Under the pieces are notes generated by a model. That model was not told the DNA's origin. It did not search any database and saw nothing but the letters and a program-made list of their open reading frames with translations. The position numbers and the translations under genes were made by a program. Below, piece by piece: positions 1-5,466 of a stretch of 6,111 nt of DNA. Within the stretch, counting starts at the first letter, position 1. Every line of letters starts with the position of its first letter. Location of the stretch: contig DAOUPY010000101.1 in the NCBI GenBank assembly GCA_030625925.1, forward strand, positions 1 to 6,111. The letters run 5' to 3'. This DNA comes from Fusobacteriaceae bacterium. GTDB taxonomy: Bacteria; Fusobacteriota; Fusobacteriia; Fusobacteriales; Fusobacteriaceae.

Positions 1-25
1 ATATGGTTTAAGGGTTCTTTTTTTT
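1..25. terminator. Possible half of a (bidirectional) terminator cut by the window edge
   Basis: Eight T (18-25) on the plus strand follow GGTTTAAGGGTTC (5-17), which could be the 3' arm of a hairpin whose 5' arm lies outside the window. On the minus strand this reads A8 then GAACCCTTAAACC, as expected for the upstream half of a bidirectional terminator ending the arg operon. The partner arm is not visible. Confidence 0.25.
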
Positions 26-28
26 ATT

Positions 29-93
29 CCAGGCGATGCAAGGATCGGCTGGAGACAGACTGGGAGGATATCCAACCTTGGTAGTCTCCGCCA
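29..93. other. GC-rich dyad-rich segment of unknown identity downstream of argG
   Basis: About 58% G+C by hand count, in clearly AT-rich surroundings. On the plus strand, CCAG-G-CGAU (29-37) pairs with AUCG-G-CUGG (44-52) around one G/G mismatch and a six-base loop. Then GGC-U-GGAGAC (47-56) can pair with GUCUCCGCC (84-92) over 9 bp with one bulged base, an alternative to the first hairpin. The interior holds the palindromes GGATATCC (66-73) and CCAACCTTGG (72-81). It does not match a tRNA, 5S rRNA, SRP RNA or a riboswitch core known to me. It could be the 3' UTR of the arg operon, a small RNA on either strand, or a dispersed repeat unit. Confidence 0.4.
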
Positions 94-102
94 CTTTTAT
101 CT

Positions 103-1290
103 TTATCCTTTCATGGCTTTGATCTTACTTGGTAAAGAAAAAATCTTAATAAATCCTTCTGCATCATGGTGATCATATAGGTCGCTGGCTCCGAAAGATG
201 AAATTCCTTCATCATAGAGTGCATTAGGAGATATTCTTCCTGCAACCTTTATATTTCCCTTATATAACTTAAGTTTTATTGTTCCGGTTACTACCTTGGA
301 AACCACATCTATAAATGCGTCCATACCTTCTTTTAATGAACTATACCAAAGTCCATTATAGACTAACTCTCCGTATTTTTGCCCCATATTTTTTTTGAAT
401 GCCTGAGTTTCCTTATCTAAACAGATACTCTCTAATTCTTTTATAGCAAAGTGTAAAAGTGTTCCTCCAGGAGTTTCATAAATACCTCTGGATTTCATTC
501 CTACCAATCTGTTTTCTACAATATCTACTACTCCTATTCCATGTTCCCCCGCTATTTTATTCAATTTTATTAAAAGATTAGCTGCAGATAATTCTTCTCC
601 ATCTACACTTATAGGTGTTCCTGATTCAAAGCCTATCTCCACATACTCAGCCTCATCCTTGGCATCTTCCAATGATTTCACCATCATATATAGGTCATCC
701 TTATGTTCATTCTCCAAGAACTCTATGTCTCCACCCTCATGACTTATATGCCAAAGATTCTGGTCTCTAGAATAGATTTTTTCCTTAGTTACATTAAGTT
801 CTATACCATTAGCCTCAGCATAATCTATAGCGTCTTCTCTAGATTTGATATCCCATTCTCTCCAGGGAGCGATTATCTTCATCATAGGAGCTAATGAAGC
901 TATTCCAGTTTCAAATCTTACCTGATCATTTCCCTTTCCTGTACAACCATGACAAATATATGCAGCCCCTTCTTTTTTAGCTATATCCACCAATATTTTA
1001 GCCATAAGTGGTCTAGCTAAAGCTGTTCCCAATAAATATTTATCCTCATACATCACTCCAGCTTTAAGACCTTTGAAGGCATAATCTTTTACAAACTCCT
1101 CGGCTACATTTTCTACATAAATTTTAGATGCTCCAGATTCGATAGCCTTCTTTTTTACTTCTTCCATCTCATCATCTTGTCCTACATTTACACAAACTGC
1201 GATAACCTCTAATTCATAATTATTTTTTAACCACGGTACAATAATCGATGTATCTAATCCACCTGAATATGCTAACACTACTTTTTCCAT
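103..1290 (-). CDS. argG: Argininosuccinate synthase
   Basis: Cytoplasmic enzyme joining citrulline and aspartate with ATP to give argininosuccinate, AMP and pyrophosphate, the penultimate step of arginine synthesis. The 395 residues are the usual full length. The N-terminal PP-loop ATP motif SGGLDTS is at residues 9-15. The second family signature, [13 protein letters not shown], is at 115-127. The conserved [11 protein letters not shown] stretch (173-183) and RGIYETPGG (268-276) are present and nothing is missing. The ATG start is supported by a strong AAGGGGGA ribosome binding site (1297-1304) that overlaps the TAA stop of the preceding binding-protein gene, so translation is probably coupled. 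It is the last gene of the five-gene run and lies 12 bases after its neighbour. Identification is by direct motif recognition and is secure; the direction of flux in this organism is not shown by sequence. Confidence 0.98.
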   Translation of the reverse strand: MEKVVLAYSGGLDTSIIVPWLKNNYELEVIAVCVNVGQDDEMEEVKKKAIESGASKIYVENVAEEFVKDYAFKGLKAGVMYEDKYLLGTALARPLMAKILVDIAKKEGAAYICHGCTGKGNDQVRFETGIASLAPMMKIIAPWREWDIKSREDAIDYAEANGIELNVTKEKIYSRDQNLWHISHEGGDIEFLENEHKDDLYMMVKSLEDAKDEAEYVEIGFESGTPISVDGEELSAANLLIKLNKIAGEHGIGVVDIVENRLVGMKSRGIYETPGGTLLHFAIKELESICLDKETQAFKKNMGQKYGELVYNGLWYSSLKEGMDAFIDVVSKVVTGTIKLKLYKGNIKVAGRISPNALYDEGISSFGASDLYDHHDAEGFIKIFSLPSKIKAMKG

Positions 1291-1302
1291 TGTTTTTCCC
1301 CC

Positions 1303-2058
1303 TTATTTAATATATGTTTTAACTAATTCATTATATTTTTCTCCATTAACAATCTTTTTCAATGCCTTATCTATCACAGTTAATAATTCCACATCTTCTT
1401 TTCCAATAGCAATTGCATAGTTTTCAGATTGTAATACATGTGTAGCTAATTTTAATCCGTCATTTTTTTCTATAGTTTTACTAGCTTGTTGATAATCTAA
1501 GATAATCATATCTATTTTTTCAGCCTGCAGTGATAATACAGCTTCATGTAATTTATTATATTTTTGTACCTCTACCCCATTTAATTTTTTAGAAAAATCA
1601 TCGGCTAAAGTATCGCTTGTAGTTCCCATTACTACACCTATTTTCTTACCCTCTATATCTGATTCTTGCCCTATATTTTTAGACCCTTCTCCTACCATAA
1701 TTACTTGACTTACATCAAAGTAAGGTAATGAAAAGTTTACATTTTTCTTACGAGCTTCAGTAACTGACATTCCAGCTACAATCAAGTCTATTTTCTTAGT
1801 TTGTAATGCTGGTAAAAGTCCGCTAAAATCCATCCCTACTACCTTAAATTTAAGCCCGCTTTCCTTTGAAATTTCAGCTAATAAGTCCATATCAAATCCT
1901 ACTATCTTATCCCCTTTCATATACTCAAATGGTACAAAGTTAGGTGCCGTTCCTACTATATAGACTTTTTCTTCTTTTGTTTCTGCTACTTTTTCCGACC
2001 CACATCCTATTATCAATAGAGATACCATTACCATCATTAATTTCATCATTTTTTTCAT
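1303..2058 (-). CDS. Amino-acid ABC transporter substrate-binding lipoprotein (SBP1, family 3)
   Basis: Predicted extracytoplasmic, lipid-anchored binding protein delivering a polar amino acid to an ABC importer (SBP_bac_3 / HisJ-ArtJ-GlnH family). The 251 residues begin with a Lys/Met-rich hydrophobic signal and a lipobox IIGC with Cys19 as likely anchor. Family landmarks: GTAPNFVPFEY (36-46), VGFDMDLL (53-60), FSGLLPAL (78-85), AGMSVTEARKK (95-105), where Arg103 matches the Arg that holds the ligand carboxylate, and KIDMIILD (181-188), where Asp188 matches the Asp that holds the alpha-amino group. Phe41 and Phe78 sit where basic-amino-acid binders have aromatic residues, so arginine, lysine or citrulline is plausible but unproven. 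The start has an AGGAGG site at 2066-2071, just after the argH stop, with 15 bases between the genes. No permease or ATPase lies nearby, so it must share a transporter encoded elsewhere. Confidence 0.93.
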   Translation of the reverse strand: MKKMMKLMMVMVSLLIIGCGSEKVAETKEEKVYIVGTAPNFVPFEYMKGDKIVGFDMDLLAEISKESGLKFKVVGMDFSGLLPALQTKKIDLIVAGMSVTEARKKNVNFSLPYFDVSQVIMVGEGSKNIGQESDIEGKKIGVVMGTTSDTLADDFSKKLNGVEVQKYNKLHEAVLSLQAEKIDMIILDYQQASKTIEKNDGLKLATHVLQSENYAIAIGKEDVELLTVIDKALKKIVNGEKYNELVKTYIK

Positions 2059-2073
2059 CTTTAAACCTCCTGT

Positions 2074-3447
2074 TTATTTTTTTAAAAATTCTTTGGCATC
2101 CTTTATCTGTTTTTCCACCGATTCTATACTTGTTCCCCCGTAACTTTTTCTCCCATTGACACATTCTTCTATACTTATCTTTTTATTTACATCACCTTCA
2201 AACAGATCATTGAACCCTTTGAATTCTTCTAACTTTAACTCTGACAATCTTTTTTTATTCATTTCACAATAAACGACTAACTCCCCGACTATTCTGTGGG
2301 CGTCTCTAAAGGGCAGTCCTTTTTTTGCCAGGTAGTCAGCTACATCGGTGGCATTTATAAATCCGTTTTCAATCCCCTTCATCATATTTTTTTTATTTAC
2401 CTTCATGGTGATCAGCATCTCTTTAAAGATCATCAGTGATATCTTTATGGTATCTATGGAATCAAAAATTCCCTCCTTGTCCTCCTGAGTATCCTTATTA
2501 TAAGCCAGGGGCAGACCCTTCATAACAGTCAATATTCCCATTAGATTCCCAAAAATTCTCCCTGTTTTCCCCCGAATAAGTTCTGCTATATCTGGATTTT
2601 TTTTCTGTGGCATTATAGAAGATCCTGTAGAGTAGGAATCATCTAAACTTACAAAGGAAAATTCACTGGTTGACCATATTATTATCTCCTCAGCTAACCT
2701 TGACATGTGCATAGATATCATGGAGGTGATAAAATTCAATTCGATTATAAAGTCTCTGTCACTGACAGTGTCCAAGCTGTTTTTAGTTACTTCAGGAAAT
2801 CCAAGTTCCCCGGCTACAAAATGTCTATCGATATCATAGGTTGTCCCGGCCAGCGCTCCTGCTCCCAAGGGCATAACATCCAATCTTTTGTAGGAATCCT
2901 TTAATCTCTCTAGATCTCTTTTAAACATCTCATAATATGCCAAAATATGGTGAGAAAATAAGATAGGCTGTGCTCTCTGGAGATGAGTATATCCAGGCAT
3001 AATCACATCTTTATTTTTATCGGCTATATCCACCAGTCCTTTTAACAATCTTCCTAATAATTTTTCGATTTCCACACTTTCTTTTTTCAGATACATTCTG
3101 ATATCCAGAGCTACCTGATCATTTCTGCTTCTGGCTGTATGGAGCTTCCCTCCTACTTCTCCTACGATCTCTATCAATCTTTTTTCAATGGCCATATGGA
3201 TATCTTCATCCTTTATATCAAAGATAAATTTTCCTGCCTCTATCTCATTTAGTATTTGTAAAAGCCCCGCTTCTATTTTTATCTGCTCTTCTTTTCCTAT
3301 GATATTTTGTTTAGAAAGCATCTTGGAATGAGCTATACTTCCTTTTATGTCTTCTTCGTACATTCTTTTATCAAAATTTATCGAACCATTAAATTTCTCC
3401 AATATTTTTGCCGCTTCCTTATTGAATCTTCCGCCCCAAAGTTTCAT
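2074..3447 (-). CDS. argH: Argininosuccinate lyase
   Basis: Cytoplasmic enzyme of the fumarase/aspartase superfamily that splits argininosuccinate to arginine and fumarate, a reversible reaction; active as a tetramer in characterised members. The 457 residues are normal full length. The N terminus MKLWGGRF is typical. Active-site regions are intact: TARSRNDQ at 104-111, GYTHLQRAQP at 152-161 with the catalytic-region His155, and the superfamily signature GSSIMPQKKNPD at 275-286 with the Ser276/Ser277 pair on the mobile loop. The ATG start follows an AGGAG site (3454-3458) and lies 16 bases after the opine dehydrogenase stop. It comes before argG, the reverse of the common argG-argH order, and a binding-protein gene separates the two. 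The identification is secure. Confidence 0.98.
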   Translation of the reverse strand: MKLWGGRFNKEAAKILEKFNGSINFDKRMYEEDIKGSIAHSKMLSKQNIIGKEEQIKIEAGLLQILNEIEAGKFIFDIKDEDIHMAIEKRLIEIVGEVGGKLHTARSRNDQVALDIRMYLKKESVEIEKLLGRLLKGLVDIADKNKDVIMPGYTHLQRAQPILFSHHILAYYEMFKRDLERLKDSYKRLDVMPLGAGALAGTTYDIDRHFVAGELGFPEVTKNSLDTVSDRDFIIELNFITSMISMHMSRLAEEIIIWSTSEFSFVSLDDSYSTGSSIMPQKKNPDIAELIRGKTGRIFGNLMGILTVMKGLPLAYNKDTQEDKEGIFDSIDTIKISLMIFKEMLITMKVNKKNMMKGIENGFINATDVADYLAKKGLPFRDAHRIVGELVVYCEMNKKRLSELKLEEFKGFNDLFEGDVNKKISIEECVNGRKSYGGTSIESVEKQIKDAKEFLKK

Positions 3448-3463
3448 CCTTCACTCCTTTTTT

Positions 3464-4573
3464 TCAATATTTTCCATGATAAAGATAATTTTTTAAATCT
3501 TCTTTATTCATCCCATTAATCCCCATTTTTTCCAGGTTTCTGCCTTCTTTAAAATAATTTTTACTATTGTAAGCTCCTGCAATTGTTATACAAGAATACA
3601 TCATGGGAGTTTCAGTCTCTAATAATTTCCCCAGAGAATAGCACGGCACCACTAAATATGGAACATCCTCTGTTATATACCTATGTTTTGATGTACTAGG
3701 AGCTCCTATCTTACTATGGGCTACTGAACTTCTATTTAATTCATACACACTCTCATATTCTAAGTTATAGAGGGAATTCATGGCCTCTAATTCTGGAGTT
3801 AAATAAAACCCTATAGTATTTCCTATCTCTAATCTTTCCTTTTCCATGACAGATACAGCCTTAGAAGTAGCTAAGGAACAAGTATCCTTATAATAATTAA
3901 ATTCACCTCCAAAATTTTCCATTATTCCCATGTTTAATACTGACAATAAAGGGTGTCCCCCAAAATTTATATTTTCCATTCCTGCCACAACTACATTTTC
4001 TAATTTTGTTAATTTTATTGGAAATACTTCATTTAAAATTTCTAATGTTTCATCAGTTTTAATTCCTGGAAAAACTCCTACTGGTAAATGAGATTTAGTC
4101 CCATAAATTGCCACTCCCCCTTGGCACTCTATCCTGCAGGCCCAAGGAATAGAGATCCCATCTACTAAGGTTACATCTTTTTTCCCTTTTTCCAACATGA
4201 TTTTATTAAAAACTAAACTGGAAAAATTCCCAGGCATAGATACTAAAATATGACCATCTAAATAAGGATAAATTTTATTAAAGATAATCTCTTGAGCATA
4301 GGATGGTACCACTATAATAAGTATCTTGGAATATTTTAAAATTTCTATAATATCAGTTGTTATTTTATCTATCTTTTGAATCCCGGGAATCTCTAATTTT
4401 AAACCATCTATCTCTTTTAATGCCTCTATATATCCGCTATTTTCTTCTATTCCCTCTAAATTCACAGAAAACTCTTTAGCATCATAAAGACAAACCATAT
4501 TTCCTACTTTGGAGAAATGATAAGCTGCTGTAAGTCCACCATTGCCTCCTCCTATTATTCCAACTGATTTCAT
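3464..4573 (-). CDS. Opine dehydrogenase, octopine/nopaline dehydrogenase family
   Basis: Predicted cytoplasmic NAD(P)-dependent enzyme that reductively condenses an amino acid with a 2-keto acid to form an opine, or reverses this. The 369 residues fit the family. The N-terminal Rossmann domain begins at residue 1 with GGGNGG (8-13). Asp31, at the end of the second strand (VCLYD), favours NAD(H) over NADP(H). The C-terminal helical domain carries the family hallmark around His207 (NFGGHPLLSVLN, 203-214), matching the proposed catalytic His of octopine dehydrogenases, and the conserved KHRYITEDVPYLVVP segment (296-310). The metallophore enzymes CntM/CehD belong to a different opine branch, and no nicotianamine-synthase-like partner is present. 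The amino-acid substrate cannot be read from sequence; position between a binding protein and argH suggests arginine (octopine or nopaline), as inference. The start is 3 bases after SBP2, using GGAGG inside the SBP2 coding end. Confidence 0.88.
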   Translation of the reverse strand: MKSVGIIGGGNGGLTAAYHFSKVGNMVCLYDAKEFSVNLEGIEENSGYIEALKEIDGLKLEIPGIQKIDKITTDIIEILKYSKILIIVVPSYAQEIIFNKIYPYLDGHILVSMPGNFSSLVFNKIMLEKGKKDVTLVDGISIPWACRIECQGGVAIYGTKSHLPVGVFPGIKTDETLEILNEVFPIKLTKLENVVVAGMENINFGGHPLLSVLNMGIMENFGGEFNYYKDTCSLATSKAVSVMEKERLEIGNTIGFYLTPELEAMNSLYNLEYESVYELNRSSVAHSKIGAPSTSKHRYITEDVPYLVVPCYSLGKLLETETPMMYSCITIAGAYNSKNYFKEGRNLEKMGINGMNKEDLKNYLYHGKY

Positions 4574-4585
4574 AAACTATCCTCC
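4574..4585 (-). promoter_or_regulatory. Ribosome binding site of the opine dehydrogenase embedded in the SBP2 3' end
   Basis: The last two sense codons of SBP2 are GGA GGA (Gly-Gly), followed by TAG, TTT and the ATG of the opine dehydrogenase. GGAGG is thus both coding sequence and ribosome binding site, with about seven bases to the ATG. This layout normally gives translational coupling and supports matched output of the two proteins. The two Gly residues extend the protein beyond the HF ending and may exist mainly to encode the site. Confidence 0.75.
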
Positions 4586-5314
4586 AAAATGTTTATTTAT
4601 TAACTCTTGATATTTTCCACTTTCTTTCATTTTTTTAATCTCTTCATTTAATTCTAATATTAATTTTTCATTCCCTTTATTCATAGCAATAGCTGAACCA
4701 TCTTGTTTATCCTCTAATAAAGCTGCCAGTTTTAATTTTGGATTATTCTCTAAATAATTATTAGCCACAACTCCTCCAACTATTACTGCATCTACCTTTT
4801 TATTCTTTAATTCCAATATAGCTCCTGTAAATGAATTATATCTTTTAACTTTTACTCCTTTTATCTCTGTTGCCATAGTTTCTTGGATAGTCCCTAACTG
4901 AACTCCTACTGTTTTTTCTTTTAAATCATTTAAAGACTTAATTCCATAAGTATCTTTATTTACCAAAATAGCTTGAGCAGAATTATAATATGTATCGGTA
5001 AAATCTACAGCTTTTTTTCTCTCTTCTGTAGGTGTCATACCAGCTATTACCATATCTATCTTCTTTGTTTGAAGAGCCGGAAGTAATCCGTCAAAACTCA
5101 TATTTTTCCACTCTATTTCATATCCTAAATTTTTAGCTAACTCCTCCATAAACTCGATATCAAACCCTACTAATTTTTCATTTTCAATATATTCATAGGG
5201 TTTATATTCTGCATTGGTTCCTATGTATAATTTTTTAGTCTGCACCTCTTCTTTTCCACAGCCAACTAATATAACCATAATTAAAATCCCAACTAAATTC
5301 ATTAATTTTTTCAT
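4577..5314 (-). CDS. Amino-acid/opine-type ABC transporter substrate-binding lipoprotein (SBP2, family 3)
   Basis: Predicted lipid-anchored extracytoplasmic binding protein of the SBP_bac_3 family, 245 residues and full length. Signal and lipobox LVGC give Cys19 as the anchor. Landmarks: GTNAEYKPYEY (32-42), VGFDIEFM (49-56), FDGLLPAL (74-81), AGMTPTEERKK (91-101) with carboxylate-binding Arg99, and VGVQLGT (136-142). Tyr37 and Phe74 could stack on a guanidinium group. The odd feature is VDAVIVGG (174-181): Gly180 replaces the Asp that normally grips the ligand alpha-amino group, which SBP1 and SBP3 retain. A ligand without a free primary amine, such as an opine, is therefore conceivable, or the pocket binds differently. 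The ATG has an AGGAGA site at 5323-5328. It is the first gene of the five-gene run, and its last two Gly codons serve as the ribosome binding site of the opine dehydrogenase. Confidence 0.92.
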   Translation of the reverse strand: MKKLMNLVGILIMVILVGCGKEEVQTKKLYIGTNAEYKPYEYIENEKLVGFDIEFMEELAKNLGYEIEWKNMSFDGLLPALQTKKIDMVIAGMTPTEERKKAVDFTDTYYNSAQAILVNKDTYGIKSLNDLKEKTVGVQLGTIQETMATEIKGVKVKRYNSFTGAILELKNKKVDAVIVGGVVANNYLENNPKLKLAALLEDKQDGSAIAMNKGNEKLILELNEEIKKMKESGKYQELINKHFGG

Positions 5315-5344
5315 AAGTTTTCTCTCCTTTTTTTCTTATTTTTT

Positions 5345-5374
5345 GGTATAAAAAAGGGACCCTGCTATTTTCAA
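5345..5374 (-). promoter_or_regulatory. Possible sigma-70-type promoter overlapping the terminator
   Basis: On the minus strand, TTGAAA (5374-5369, 5 of 6 match to TTGACA) is followed after 18 bases by TATACC (5350-5345, 4 of 6 match to TATAAT). Transcription from it would start near 5338 and leave a leader of about 24 bases with the AGGAGA site before the SBP2 ATG. The spacing is slightly long and the -10 is imperfect, and AT-rich DNA yields such matches by chance. No better promoter was seen between the terminator and SBP2. Confidence 0.3.
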
Positions 5375-5384
5375 CAGAATCCCT
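5348..5384 (-). terminator. Rho-independent terminator (possibly an attenuator) between SBP3 and SBP2
   Basis: Read on the minus strand, AGGGAUUCUG (5384-5375) pairs with CAGGGUCCCU (5364-5355) over 10 bp, including two U-G wobbles. Three weaker inner pairs close on an AAAA loop, and five further U follow (5354-5350). The wobbles become mismatches on the plus strand, where no T-tract follows, so the hairpin is directional and terminates minus-strand transcripts. It lies 83 bases after the SBP3 stop and ends about 35 bases before the SBP2 ATG. It may simply end SBP3 transcription, or it may control read-through into the SBP2-opine dehydrogenase-argH operon, because little room for a separate promoter remains downstream. 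Confidence 0.85.
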
Positions 5385-5411
5385 GTTAGATTAGCATGAT
5401 TTACTTCCTAT

Positions 5412-5452
5412 TTAATTTTTAATAATCCTATTTATTTCCATTGCAGTCCCTC
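5412..5452 (-). promoter_or_regulatory. Possible leader: short ORF plus arm able to compete with the terminator
   Basis: On the minus strand, GAGGGACUGC (5452-5443) precedes an ATG (5441-5439) opening a 9-codon ORF MEINRIIKN, ending TAA at 5414-5412. GAGGGA is well placed as its ribosome binding site. The same GAGGGACUGC could pair with the terminator 3' arm (GCA and GUCCCUU, with a two-base bulge), which would stop the terminator from forming. The ORF has a single Arg codon (AGG) and two Ile codons, not a diagnostic run. No ARG-box-like palindrome was recognised. This is a structural possibility only. Confidence 0.2.
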
Positions 5453-5466
5453 ATTTTAAAATTTAA

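Noticed and set aside
29..93. tRNA or tRNA-like gene because of the terminal GTCTCCGCCA
   Set aside because: The matching GGAGAC is only about 33 bases away from it, too short for a tRNA body, and no T-loop or anticodon arm can be drawn.
1..121. Plus-strand 3' end of a gene entering from the left, in any of the three frames
   Set aside because: The translations show no recognisable family, overlap the end of argG, and one frame has an early stop. Structured non-coding DNA is a better description of this stretch.
703..894. Plus-strand ORF opposite argG, and similar plus-strand ORFs at 1944-2159, 2707-2904, 3307-3519 and 5492-5710
   Set aside because: All lie antisense to well-identified genes, have low-complexity or unconvincing protein sequence and no recognisable domain.
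1940..2164. Minus-strand ORF spanning the argH-SBP1 junction
   Set aside because: It is an out-of-frame shadow overlapping the real argH end and SBP1 start, with no family resemblance.
3464..4573. Staphylopine/pseudopaline-type metallophore dehydrogenase
   Set aside because: The His207 and KHRYITEDVP regions fit the octopine/nopaline branch, and no nicotianamine-synthase-like gene or metallophore exporter is present in the window.
5443..5452. GAGGGACTGC as part of a SAM-I (S-box) riboswitch
   Set aside because: It resembles the S-box core stretch, but the flanking CTTATC-type and downstream CCGGCAACC-type conserved segments are absent and the genes are not methionine-related.
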